Positions 24,095-36,099 of a DNA stretch of 64,000 nucleotides are shown here, piece after piece (position 1 is the stretch's first letter; every line of letters begins with the position of its first letter). Source of the DNA: Eonycteris spelaea (lineage: Eukaryota > Chordata > Mammalia > Chiroptera > Pteropodidae); assembly GCA_003508835.1 (NCBI GenBank), contig PUFA01000144.1, positions 310,001-374,000 on the forward strand. Direction: 5' to 3'. The position numbers and the translations under genes were made by a program. A model generated the notes under the pieces. The model did not search any database. It had not been told where the DNA came from and worked only from the letters and a program-made list of their open reading frames with translations.

Positions 24095-24708
24095 TGTTAC
24101 CAGCATCCCGAGTCCTTGCGATCTGCAGGATGGAAATAAGAGATCACCATAAGAAAGTTCAGGCAAGAGGCAAAGGTTTATTAAGCTTGTGCACAGAGAA
24201 CCAGCATCAAGTAAGGAAAGAGGTTTGGGTGGTTCAAGAGAAGCTGGGGCAGGATTTCAAAGCGGACTAGGCGGGGTAAAAGCTATGTCTAGGCAAGTAA
24301 AGGTGGAAGTTTCTTGGCGCCTGCGCAGTGCGACTGCATGCCTCTTCTGCAAGGCACATCTCATCGGCAAGGTAAATCTCCACCCCAGGCATGATTTAAA
24401 TTAGGGAAAGGTCACCTTGCGGACTCTCTCGGGCCTTATCGTGCATATCCATGATAGGGAAAGTCCCCTGTCGCTATGATGCAGATCTTTGAAGTTTGCC
24501 TCCCTATGTTCCTTATATGAATTGGTGGTACCCTAGGGCAGAGAGTCACGTGAAATTTATCAGGCTCCAGCAGCTGATTAACTCAAGAGCAGGAAGTTGC
24601 CCTTGATCTCAGTTTCATCCATTAATCTCAGAAGTAGGGAAAGGGGTGATGATAGGTGAAGAGTCCTCACGTGCAAAGTATGCAGAAAGTCTGACAGAAA
24701 GTCTAACA
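24095..24708 (-). mobile_element. Solo LTR of gammaretrovirus-like (ERV1) type, antisense
   Basis: On the minus strand it runs from TGTTAGAC to TGGTAACA, about 614 bp with TG...CA ends. It has a TATATAAGG-like region upstream of a GC-rich leader and the signal CTTAATAAACCTTTGCC, followed by a short R/U5. No primer-binding site or polypurine tract adjoins it and no gag, pol or env is present, so it is a solo LTR. No matching target duplication was found, so the edges are approximate. Confidence 0.6.
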
Positions 24709-24755
24709 ATCCTTGCCACAACTGTTAATACAGAAATTCTCTGGCACACAGGAGC

Positions 24756-25044
24756 TCAGTCTTCATAATTTGGCTCTTCTGAACAACCACAAAAGTGACA
24801 TGTAAGTCTGTAATGTTCCTGAGGTATGAATGTATCTGAATGGCTAAGAGGCTTGAGAACATCTCTTTGCCGGTAAGTGTACCAATGAATGCGTTTCATA
24901 CAGTATTTTTCATAGGGATTTGGTACTTGGCTGTAAGGATGTGTAGGGAACTTTTGATGGTCAAAGTTAGAGAGAAGTTGCTGTGGAGAACGGAAGCAAA
25001 TAGAGGTTCTTGACAAGAATTGCCAAGTATTGTTATGAGTCAAT
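24756..25044 (-). CDS. Possible terminal exon of an unrecognised small protein
   Basis: The minus strand from 25,044 has an acceptor-like CTGCTTTTACCTCAG directly upstream, then an open frame to TGA at 24,758-24,756. The peptide is rich in Tyr, His and Pro, with segments HPYSQVPNPYEKYCMKR, IHWYTYRQRDVLKPLSH and TFIPQEHYRLTCHFCG. It reads more like a folded or axonemal-type protein than a random ORF. No start codon, promoter or second exon was found, and the frame also stays open upstream of the acceptor. A solo LTR lies 48 bp downstream. Alternatives are a decayed single-exon pseudogene or chance. I do not recognise the family. Confidence 0.3.
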
Positions 25045-27690
25045 CTGAGGTAAAAGCAGGGATTGGCTTTAATTGCAGTACTTGCCCTGTTTTTATAAAT
25101 TCCCAGGCTACAAATTTTCCATTTGTAAAGTATTGTTCAAAAAAAGAAACCAACAACATTTTTAAAAAAAGATAGTACATGGCCCACAAAGCCTAAAATA
25201 TTACTACATGATTGCCAACCCTGGGTCAGAAAATGCAAATATACACCACTTCTCTGTGGTTACTTAAACTTCTCCAGCTATGTTCAACAGCCTTCAGCAC
25301 AAAAGTTACAAGGACTGATTGATTGATTCACATGGGAGCTAAAAGGATTAAAGGAAAACGAAACTATAATTGATGTGTTGGATTGTGGGGACTAGGATGG
25401 TCAGAAAAAGAAGTATAGACTGAGAAGGGCTGATATATTTAAAGAAGTGGGGGGAAAAATGAATTGGAGATCTTAAAAATTGGGATAATGAGAGTAAGAG
25501 AACAATGAGCTGAGAATATTGGCATTTGAATGAACTCAGGGTACTGTGTGTGAGTCTGATATTTCAGAGACGAGTTAGTTCAAATTATGTCAAGGAGAAT
25601 ATGTTCTTGGGAATGAGCAGCAGAAATGGGATGAGGGAAGATGGCTGGAGCTGAAGAGATTAAGGAGGTTTAGGATTAAGTCCTGGGCAAAAAGTATCCA
25701 TATATAAAAATTTAAATATAATAAACCAGTGTGCTTTATTTCCTCTGTAGATCACCTACCATGCCTGGTGTCACTGAACCCAATGTGAAGCCACTGAACA
25801 CAAAGCTGGGAAGAAATATAGTCTGTTCTCAGGAAGCTGTGGGAGCCAGCTCTAGCATACCACTGGAGAGTGAACGAGACCTCAAGAAGAAAGATATGAT
25901 GTTCAAGAGCTTTAAACAAACAGGGAAAAAAGAATAAGAATATTCTTCTAGTTCTGGTACAATGAAAACAAGAAATGGAGCTAAAGAAGAGGCCAGATCA
26001 ATGTCATATTCCGAATATATGACCTCTTGTTCAGGAAGACTCCTAAAAGATCTTACTTATAGGCCAAGGAGCTCCTTGGGATAGTGGACACATAGCAATT
26101 CTTCATTTTCTTAGGATTGACCAATATCATCAAGATTGTTTTTTGAAGCTTAGAGCTGGGACTTTAATCTCCAAACCAAGTACTGGAAGGCTCTGACCAT
26201 TCTATCCCAAGAAGGGATATAGATTATGTTGGGGCAAGGGAAGAGAAGAAACATTTTAATATTTTGTTAGAGAAAACTTTCTCTCAGCCCCTGAAATACC
26301 AAAACAAAGGTACAGTTGGATGACATCATCAAGGTTCCCATTTGAGGCAGGTAATAGAAAAACAGCTACAAAAGGAAAACTCTCTTTATATGCTCCTTCA
26401 CCTTGGAGAAGTTCAATGTATTTGGGTGTTCAAAAATTAGAAAACACACACAAAAACTCATCAGCATAGATTATTTCAGATAGAAAATAAAGAAATTTAC
26501 AGATAAAACATTTTTGGGGAGTGTGGAGAGGGTAATCTCTGTTTCTTAAGATATCCACGAACATCTACAAACAGAAAATATCAGCACCTTAATACAATCA
26601 TTTATTATACACGTACATCACATCTTAGCAACTACAGAGGAAGGAAAAATGTAATGAGCCACTCACTGGCTCTGAAAGCTTTCAAATGGAATTAACACGT
26701 GATGGATCCATTCATGTTTCATTGGCCAGCAGACCTACTTGGCCACTTCTCAGTTCAAAGGAATGGGGTATTTCACTCTCCTACAAGGCCTGAGTATTTG
26801 TAAACAATTATATAGACTACCAGTTTTAGCATTTGAAATGTTTGTCTTACTGCTTTAAAAAAAAATCAGTCAGTGAATTTTGGCCTAACATGGATTTATC
26901 TCCTGATGGCCGAGGGATCTCCAAAAGAGGCATAAAAGGTGAAGAGTGGATGTGAGACTTAGGGGAAAAGGAGTGATGGAGCCAGAAGGCCAATGTGGTT
27001 GCTGACGGTGAATAGACAGACCAAGGGTTCACTTAATGACAATGACTAGTAAGGCAGATGGTTCGCATCTAAAGACAGTAAGCCTCAAAACAGATCAATT
27101 TTTTTACAATAAATTAAAAACGAATAAGTATAAGAAGTTAAAGACTGCTTCCACTTCCTCCATTGTTCCCCTGACCGGCAAAGGTAATTTGAGGGGTTAT
27201 GATAAGTAAGTGTACCAACAGAGCTGCCTACAAAGAACTTGGAAAATTTTCAGCACCCAGTGGGATGCGAGGAGCAAGCTAAAAGAGCAGAGTAGAAAAA
27301 GAATCCATCATGTGCTCACTACACCAGAAAAGCTAAAGCGATACAGTGCTTGAGGGAGGCAGTAATATGACATCACAGTAACAAAGACACATCATAATTT
27401 GTGGGAAGGAAAGGCACTGTGAACATTCAAAACTATGCATCACAAATCTTTGAATCCCCAAATCTTCTCTAATTTTACCAGACCCAAAATAGTAATATTA
27501 AAAACTGAGACAGATGTGTTATTTCTGGGAGGTCTCAGAATAACTTTTGATCTGCTGGTTTAAATTCACAAGGAAGAAGCAGTGTGATATAACCATTGTC
27601 AGGACAAAAAAATTTCATTTTGACATCATTTGAAGCAAAATTTGTAAAATAAGAACAAAAGGCAACACTGACATAGTGCTCCCTTTGAAA
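25045..27690. other. No recognised repeat or gene; one weak + strand ORF
   Basis: Contains the 25,761-25,937 ORF (MPGVTEPNVKPLNTKL... to KQTGKKE) that follows an acceptor-like TTATTTCCTCTGTAG. Nothing supports it as a gene beyond that. The rest is unremarkable. Confidence 0.35.
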
Positions 27691-27694
27691 GCAG

Positions 27695-28095
27695 ATTGAA
27701 TTATAGACATAATAATCAGGATGATATCAGTTTCCAATATATACAGTTTTAGAAATACTTTGTTTAAAAGTAAATGTATAATTTCCTGATTTTGATCATT
27801 ATACTGAGGTTATCAAAGACAATGTCCTGGTTTTTAGAAATACACACTGAAATATTTAGGACTAAAGGGACATATATTTGAAATTTCTTCTTAAATGATT
27901 CAGGACAAAAAAAATGTATATATACATATAATATAGATAGGAAAATGATAAGGCAAACATAGTAAAATGTTAACATTTAAAGTATCTGGGTGATGGATAT
28001 ATAGGGATTCTTTGTATTATTTTTACTTTTCTGTTAGTCTGAAATTGTTTCAAAGTAAAATGTTAATGTAAAACATATAAAATTTCAAGAAATAA
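27695..28095 (+). mobile_element. L1ME-type 3' UTR, sense
   Basis: ATACACACTGAAATATTTAGG, AAATGATTCAGGACAAAAAAAATG, GTAAAATGTTAACATTTAAAG and GAAATTGTTTCAAAGTAAAATG follow a common L1ME 3' end. Confidence 0.7.
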
Positions 28096-28659
28096 AGTCT
28101 TAGAGATTGAATACCTCTTCTTAAAAAAAAAAATGAGAGCTACAGAAGTAATTATTGAAGATGGCAGTGCGTGAGCAAGCGTTGATAATGGAGATTTATT
28201 TGTTTATCACCAAGTACTCACTGAAGATTCTGCACCCTACCAAAAATACACATTTTCAGTCTTCTGAAAACTCATCACCATTTTATATGGTTAATGACAT
28301 TCTCAATACATAATATGACACACTTTGATCTACTGCTTATACTCTCTGGTGAATTGAGGCATCGAACACAGGGAAGGAACAATAGAATTAATTAAAATTA
28401 TGGTACCGGATTTGTAAATGGACTCAGATATAACGCTCATCAACATACACAAACAGAAGATTAATAGTAAACTAAATGAAAATATATCAGTCACCGAAGG
28501 CAAAGCTATATTTAGTTGTTTTTATCTTATGGTAAAACTTAATATTCAGGCAGGGAACTATACATTTACTTGTCAAATAGCATAAAGTAATTCCTTTATA
28601 GTTTAGAAATAATTTTATTTCTGAGAAATATTAAAAACTGTAGGCTTTCAATCATGTAC

Positions 28660-29407
28660 TAACTGTAATCTAGTCAACATTTAGAGGCCTTCTACCATGT
28701 GTCAGGCACTATTGTGGGCACTGGGGATATAAGGTAGAAAATAAAACCAAAATACTTCCTGTCTTTTTTTGCTTACATTGTAGTAAGGGTAACAAAAAAA
28801 CAAGATGAAAAAGTAAATATACATATAGTGTTACATAGGTAACACTATATATTTTTTACTTTGCTAAAGTAAAAAGAAATAAAATTAAAAATAAGAGGGA
28901 TAAGAAATGTTCAAGGAGAGGATGAAATTTTAGATAGGGTTGCCAGAGAAGTAATCACAAAGAAGGAAATGAGAAAATAAGCCATGTAGATATCTGAAAA
29001 AAAGAGCATTCCAGAGAAGGAACAGTGAACGCCAAGGCCCTGAGGCAGGAGCATGCCTGGTGGGTTGAGAAACAGCAGTTGGCCTCTGGCTGGAGCAGAA
29101 AGTAACAAGGGAGAGAATAGAAGATGATGCCAGAAAAGTACCTAGGACATAAATCACATAGGACCTTATAAAAGCAAGGACAGTGGCTTCTACTCTGAGT
29201 GAGCTGGGAAGCCATTAGCAGAAGCATAACATGATCCGTCATATGTTTTTCAAGATCTCTTTGACGTCTGTACTGAGAATAAGCTGAAGGAAAGCAAGCC
29301 CAGAAGCAAGAAAATAAGTTAAGAAATTGTAACAATAGTCCAGGCAAGAGTGATAGTGGTTCAGATCAGAATAGTAGCAATGATGGTGGTTGATTTTTTT
29401 TAATATC
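28660..29407 (-). repeat. L2-type LINE, antisense, left part
   Basis: TGTGTCAGGCACTATTGTGGGCACTGGGGATA, GCCCTGAGGCAGGAGCATGCCTGG, GCTGGGAAGCCATTAGCAGAAGC and AGTCCAGGCAAGAG are the usual landmarks in order. It stops at a transposon boundary at 29,407 and resumes at 30,552. Confidence 0.55.
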
Positions 29408-30551
29408 CAGGCAATCCTTGCTTTGAGTGGACTCCAGAACTATAAATATGTCCCTGCTAACTAAAACTACATATCTTAATAATCAATACTCAATCTTATC
29501 TTACTAATCAATGGGAAAAATTACAATTGTTCTCAATTTTTTTTCTCAAAGCATTGAAAACTTCCTAGTGTCAGTTATAAATATATAGGAGAATGAAAGA
29601 ATAGTATAACATTTATTTAGGACATTATAATTTAAGCCATTAGAAACCTTGAGATCTAGTGTTTTCCTTGTAAAACAAACAAGCAAACAAACAAAAAACA
29701 AAAAAACTCCTCAAGAGTCATTTGAACAGCATTTGCCCTTTTCTTTTTGTAAAACTTAAAATAATGAGCAAGCATCTCTCCTATGCTTTGGTGAATGGTG
29801 GTGCTCCTAAGTCTATGTGGACTTCAAATATTTTAACTTTTGCACTTTCGATGTCTTGAAATACCTCCCAGAGTTCTCGTAGTGTGAAGTTATTTGTCAG
29901 CATCACCTCCTCTGGGGCATTCATCCTTTTTTGTCACGACCTCTTTTTTAACTTATGTTGATAAATCTATCTTATCTAAGTCATCTCTTTCTTAACTTAT
30001 GTTGATAAATCTATCTTAACTAAGTCCCTCTAGTAAAAAATCTAGAGACTCCTGAAGTATGGCTGTGCCAACATTTCCACGAACAGGTGTTTCTTCTATA
30101 ACTCCACTTGTATTCGATTTGAATTTCACTTCAAGTATTATCATTTTTCATTTCTTTGCTGCATTTTAATCTTTATGGGTCAGACCCTTTTTCGATTATC
30201 CATTTTTGCAAAATGCTGTGTCGGTTTATTACCAAGAGACAAAGAGGCAATGGATCGCATACTTGCTGTCTGGTGCATGAACTGAATAACAGATGTGCAA
30301 TGACCAAACACCAACAGGCTTTAAAAGAAATAAAGTGATTGGTCATTGATTATGATGCACATTTCTCATTTATGTGAGAATATGTGGACTGAAGAGCAAG
30401 CAGTGAAGTTTGTACTTTATGTACTTACTCATAGTTAATATACTGTGGAAACTTAAATTTGAATCGTGTTATTGGTGAACTGGCATTACTTAACTAAACC
30501 AATGATAACTGCAATTCATGTCTATCAGAACCACAAAGTGAGGACTACCTA
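29408..30551. mobile_element. DNA transposon relic (probably Tc1/mariner-Tigger type), 1.14 kb
   Basis: The left end CAGGCAATCCTTGCTTTGAG and the complement of the right end TAGGTAGTCCTCACTTTG pair as inverted repeats. The flanks resume an interrupted L2, and a TA lies at the right junction. Internally there is a direct tandem repeat with a 44-bp period (29,941-30,027). No transposase ORF remains. The exact family is not recognised. Confidence 0.6.
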
Positions 30552-30610
30552 TATTTTCAAGGCAGAGACAATAGGATTTTTTGGAAGATAAGATGTGAGT
30601 GCAAAAAAAC
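30552..30610 (-). repeat. L2-type LINE, antisense, right part
   Basis: TATTTTCAAGGCAGAGACAATAGGATTTTTTGG continues the L2 sequence that ended at 29,407. Confidence 0.5.
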
Positions 30611-30744
30611 CCTGTGTCACAGCACCTGTTGCAAGTGCAATTTTATGTTTGTTGGTGATATTATCTTATTACTGACTGTCCCTCTTTGACAAGCAGCTCC
30701 ACCAGGGAAAAGACCACACCTAACTTTGTTTATCATTATGCAGC

Positions 30745-30955
30745 TGACATTGCCCTTCACCAAACAATATCTAAGTCTCACAACAACCTCATGAGGCATT
30801 ACTAATGTCATTTTGCAGATGAGGAAACTGAAACTCAGAAAAGTTAATTTAGCCTAGTTTTGTATAACTAGTAAATGACACACCAAGACTCAGATTCATA
30901 GTTTCTGATTCCAGATTCTCCAGACAGTGAATTCAGTACTCTTTCCTTTGAACCT
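30745..30955 (+). repeat. MIR
   Basis: CAACCTCATGAGGCATTACTAATGTCATTTTGCAGATGAGGAAACTGAAACTCAG is unmistakable MIR. Confidence 0.85.
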
Positions 30956-33900
30956 CCTCATACCTCCCAATTACAAATAGAGCAGAGTCCTATTAAGCCT
31001 TTCTTTGGAAACCATAGGACCATGTTTGCCATAAAGAGTTACCATATGGAAGCTGTAGAATATAAGTGAGAACAGAAATAAAACAAATGTGAATTTGAAT
31101 TTCCTGTCTGTATAAATATCCTACAAAAGTTTCCATGTAAATTCTGCTCTTAACCTCCATGACACAGATATAAAAAATATTTAAGGACTTCTTTGTTATT
31201 ATAGCAATAAGACTGGCAGTGCCTAATTCAGCTTTTCCAAACTTCTAATTACAATATCTATGAAAATCCACAAAAAAGACAAAACTGGCAACTATACTGA
31301 CAGGAGGCAAAGGACTATATCCTAGACTTCAGAGGAATTTCCATTATGTTCACAAACAATAAGGATGAATTAAGAAATGATTCTGAATTTCTGAAACTCT
31401 AGTCTGCGAATCAGAACATTAAGGAGAAGTACCTGGAAAATAAGAAAAGCTTTGACTCACACCACTGACCATATCTAATTCAAAAGTGTCTGGTTACATT
31501 TATCAGAAATCCACCTCTCTTTCCCAAAGGAAGCAACTTCTCTCTCTTCCTTCACCATTTCCAAAGCTTGCATTCAGATGTTATTTCTCTCAGAATGCAA
31601 CAGTTACAGAAATCAACACCACAGGGCAATTTAAGGCAGACTTCTTGATCCCAATATAATGGTCAACAAGACTATTGTCCTAGCTGTTTTAACATTCAAA
31701 GTAGTCTCTGTAAAAATATAAAATCATCGCTTTGCATATTGTTATTTTAGCAAGTAAGATGCTTAGTACACAATAACTCAGCCATTCCAATTTCATTTCC
31801 GTATGACATGAATTTCTAACAAGTAATTTTAGAACTAACAATAATTTTTTAAATTATCTAAAATTTTAAAATTTTCATTATTATACAATAGCCTAAAGTA
31901 TCCAATTCAATGTACATATAATACTGAATACTAAGAGAACCGACAGAAAACATTACTTGAAAATATCCTGTGTAATCTAGAACTGAGAATAAGACTTCAT
32001 AATGTAACATAACTATCCCCTCTCTTACAACCTTTTTATAATAAATACAAAATCAAAATTAAAACATTATGGAAAATGAAACACATTGATGGTACCCCAA
32101 AATGAAGACAGAGATTCTTTCCACTTGGGGGACATTTCCCTATTTGTATCCTCAATGGGGATAAATTAAGAAATGCATTCCTGCATTGCTCATACTCTGC
32201 TTTGGGAATTGTAATCATGAAACCCACCAAGAGCAGAGGATTCCTTTAAATTCTCCAAAGGAAAAAGTATGTATTATCATTAAGCTGACAAATGTATGCA
32301 TTATTTAAAATTAAATGAGTGTGACTATTCTTATTTTAAGAGAGAAATGGAGATTTGACATGCATACCACGGAAGATACAAGTGACTTCTTAGAAAATGA
32401 GCACATACTTTGCTCAGAATGGCTCTGAAAAAAAGCCTGCTATAGAATAGACATATCATTCTAGGCTTTGTGCAGTTTCCTTCGGGTATCGCCTACCACC
32501 CACCTTATCCTCGCCATCCGCACCAATCCCAGCCCATCCCAAACCTCCAACATCTTCAGACTTAACCTCCCTCTCAACCTGGTGGCTTTCCTAGGAGTTG
32601 GGGCACTCTGATTTAGGGTAAAGGTATCCACTCCAAACATCACTTAGCAATTTTTCTTAAAAACTGAAAATGTAGTTGTTTCTTTCTTTTCTTTTTTCTT
32701 TTTTTTCTTTTTTCTTTTCTTTTTCTTTTTTTTTTTTTTTTTTTTTGCAACAGTGAAAATAACCCAGGAGTTAACATATCATGTTACTTATGCAAGTAAA
32801 AATGACAGATCCAAATACATGCCTCTAATTTTGTTCTCTTCCATTAAAAGGTTAAAAGGGCAATAAAGAGACTTTTGCTTTTAAAGGTATAAATCCCCAA
32901 GTAGGGATAGAACAGGAGGAGAAACAACTTCGACATCATTTCAGAAAGGGAAAGCAGAAGAAGGAGCAAAAACTAACTTAGAAGACTAGAAAAAGATGAA
33001 TCCTAATGTGGCAGATGAGGAAAGTGTGAATATATTCATAGAATCCTTAAAGGCTCAGGTATTGGAAGGACCAAGTACTTGCAGAAATGGAGTGCTAACA
33101 AAAGGAAAATGTGTGAAGAGCAATTTAAGAAGCAGCTGCAGACCAGTTCCCCTCCTCTATTCTCTGAAGTTGGGCAAATTCTCCCCAGCCACCTGACAGA
33201 AATCCACTAATGTATTCTTTGGAGAGTTGTATTAATCTGACATTCTTAAACTAAAGTGGGCTACCAAGATTCCCGGATGGCTGAGAAAACCTATAACAAT
33301 AACTGAGATCAAGCAAACAGAAAGAAACAACTTGGAGGAAACAAAGACAGCATGGGAAAGGAAGTTTGAGAAAAACAGTAATTCTAGAGACAGAAGACAC
33401 TATAAAGAAGACACTATAAAAAGGAACATTCATGGAACAAAAGAACAGTCATGGAATTTAAAATAAGAGAGCATAATTCTAAAAAAAAAAAAACTTAATA
33501 GATTTACTGGGAAATAAAATATAGGAAATCTCCCAGAAAGATGAAAAATGCAAGGAATAAAAAATAGAAGAGGAAAAAAATAAGCAAGCTTATGTATCTG
33601 GTTTAAATTCTTTCTTATTTTCGTTACAAATAATGTTTTCAAAAGTCAAACAATAAGGCTTATAACAAAAAAATTATCAATTCCCCTATTCATTTTTTCC
33701 TAGTTCTTACTTGGTGATTTTAGAGGCAATCACTTTGGCTTTTTCATCTGTTTCTTGTTGGCATTTACTTAACTATACAGTTTAAATAATATGTGTATTT
33801 TGCTATGTTTAGATATATCAATTTGAGACATAATCTAATTACTCCCTATAATGGTAGCTGAGCATTTTATTCTTATACTCCCATCTCCTCGCTTTCTCTG

Positions 33901-34035
33901 CTCCATGATTTCAATGTAGTTGTACTCATTTTTTTAGATTAAATAATATCCAGTGATGTCTATGTTAATATTACTCATAGCTGAACACTATACTATGATT
34001 ATATCTCCTTTCTTATTTTTTTGCCCAAGTTAATT
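30956..34035. other. Mostly unique sequence
   Basis: No gene recognised. A T-rich (CTTTT)n tract lies at about 32,680-32,746. A locally GC-rich patch with several CpGs lies at 32,461-32,640. A 60-codon chance ORF begins at 32,996. Confidence 0.5.
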
Positions 34036-34884
34036 ATTACCATCCTTTTTGTATTGAGGTACAATTTACACACACTAATGTGCACTCATCATTACAATTC
34101 AGTGAATTTCAGTAAGTTTATAGAGTTGTGCAACTATCATTACAATCAGCTTTGGAACCTTTCCATCCGCCCAGAAAACTCCTGTGTGTCTGTTTGCAGT
34201 CAGTCCCTGCTTTCGCTCCCAGCCCTGGGCAACCACTCATCTGTTTTCTGTCTCTGTAAATTTGTCTTTTCTGGAAACTTCATACAAATGGAATCATACA
34301 ATATTTAGCCTTTTGTGTCTGGCTTCTTTCACTTAGCATAATATTTTGAGTTTCACTATGTTGTACCATGTATCTGTAGTTTGTTCCTTTTTATTGATGA
34401 ATAGTATTCTATTTTATGGATATACAACTCTTTGTTAATCCACGCACCAGTTGATGGATATTTGGATTGTTTCCACTTTTGGCTACTATAAATAATGCTG
34501 CTGTTAATGAATGTATGTGTACAAGTCTTTGTGTGGATGTATGTTTTCATTTCCTTCAGATAAATACCTTGGCATGGAATTGCTGAGTTGTAGAGTAAGC
34601 TTATGTTTAACTTCTTGAGAAACAGCTAACCTGTTTTTCAATGTAACTGTCTTATTTTACATTCACCTAAGCAATGCATGAGAGTTTTAGTTATTTCATA
34701 TTGTCACCTACACTTATAATTATCAGACTTTTGTGTTTAAAGCCATTTTAGTCAATGTATAGCAGCATCTCACTTTAATTCTCATTTCTCTAATAACTAA
34801 CTATTTTGAGCATCTTTTCCTGGGCTTATTAATCCATGATTTCTTTGATGAAATTTTTATGCAAATCTGTTACCTGCTGTATTA

Positions 34885-35450
34885 GCTTTTTATTGCTGCC
34901 ATAACAGATTACCACAAATGTGGCTGCTTAAAGTAATATTATCTTACAGTTTCTGTAGGTGAGAAGTCCAGTTGGGCTCAGCTGAGTTTTCTGCTTAGGG
35001 TCTCACAAGACTGAAAATACGGTATCAGCAGGACATATTACTTCCTAGATGCTCTGGGAAAGAATCCTCTTGCAAGCTCACTCAGGTTGTTGGCCAAATT
35101 CAGTTCCTTGTGGTTGTAGGACCAAAGTCTCTGTTTCCTTGCTAGCTGTCACCAGGGACTAGTCTTTGCTTCTAAATGCTACCTGAATTCCTTCTCTTTC
35201 TTTGTGTCCCCTTCCAACAAGAGGGAATTGCTTCTCTCTCACATTTTGAATCTCTCTTACTCTATCTTCTCTTTCTAGCTCATCTCTTTGTCTCTAGCTT
35301 TTAAGGGCTAGTATGATAGATTGGGGCCATTCAGATAAACTAGGATAATATCCTCATATTCAAATATGTTACCTTAATTACATCAGCAAAATCTCTTATG
35401 CCATGTAGTATACAATATATTCTCAGATTTGGGAAATTAGAGTATGGAAG
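34885..35450 (-). mobile_element. Old LTR (MaLR-like), antisense, inside the L1
   Basis: TATTAGCTTTTTATTGCTGCC, ATTACCACAAATGTGGCTGC, GGTTGTTGGCCAAATTCAGTTCC and TAATATCCTCATATTC follow the complement of a common LTR. The L1 resumes after it. Confidence 0.6.
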
Positions 35451-35571
35451 TTATGGGGGTGGGGAGGTGGCATGTTGCCTAAAATACCCATTTTTATGTG
35501 ATTTGTCTTCTTATTACCGAGTTGTATAAGTGCTTTATACATTCTGAATACAAAGCCTTTAGCAAGTCTGT

Positions 35572-35753
35572 CAGAAGTTAGCACACTTTTTAAAATAAAT
35601 GGACAATAAATATTTTATGTTTGGGGGGGTCACACAGAATCTCTTTTGCTGCATATTCTTTTTTTTTTAATAGCTCCTTAAAAATATAAAAACCATTCTT
35701 AGCTCATAGATCTTACAAAAAACAGGCCATAGCCCATAGTTTGCCCACCCTTG
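35572..35753 (-). mobile_element. Non-autonomous hAT element, antisense, inside the L1
   Basis: Ends CAGAAGTTAGCACAC and GCCCATAGTTTGCCCACCCTTG pair as degenerate inverted repeats of the same hAT family seen at 44,206 and 60,589. The internal complement of AATAAATATTTTA-type sequence agrees. Confidence 0.6.
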
Positions 35754-35800
35754 AGATGCATAATTTGCAAATATGTTCTCCAAGTCAGCAGCTTTTATGT

Positions 35801-35850
35801 TGTTTTGTTTTGTTTTGTTTTGTTTTGTTTTGTTTTGTTTTTGTTTTTAG
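35801..35850 (+). repeat. (GTTTT)n microsatellite
   Basis: About nine TGTTT/GTTTT units. Confidence 0.9.
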
Positions 35851-35908
35851 GTGAGACAACCCTTGCCTGACCTCACAGATTGCAAGGACCTTAACAGCTT
35901 ACAATCCC

Positions 35909-36046
35909 TTCTTTCTTTCTTTATTTTTATGCCTACAGCATCTGGTCTTCCTAGGTGGTCTCCCATCCAAGTACTAACCAGGCCCCACCTTGCTTAGCTT
36001 CCAAGATGAGATGGGATCAGGCTTGTTTGGGGTGGCATGGACGTAG
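35909..36046 (-). mobile_element. 5S rRNA-derived SINE (MEG-RS/RL-like)
   Basis: The complement of 35,931-36,046 is nearly complete 5S rRNA: CACCCCAAACAAGCCTGATC, GGAAGCTAAGCAAGG, GGTTAGTACTTGGATGGGAG and GATGCTGTAGGC. The A-rich tail (complement AAAAATAAAGAAAGAAAG) lies at 35,909-35,930. No tRNA head adjoins it, unlike the copy at 21.9 kb. The AGGAAGACCAGATGCTG end is shared with that copy rather than with cellular 5S, so both derive from one SINE lineage. Confidence 0.85.
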
Positions 36047-36099
36047 TTGTTGTTGCTCTTGTTGTTGTTTTTAATATATATTTTCTTGCTGATGTCTTT

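Noticed and set aside
28955..29347. 130-codon minus-strand ORF
   Set aside because: Lies wholly inside the L2-type repeat, has no initiator context and no family resemblance.
29941..30027. CRISPR-like direct repeat
   Set aside because: Only two tandem copies with no spacers, in a vertebrate transposon relic.
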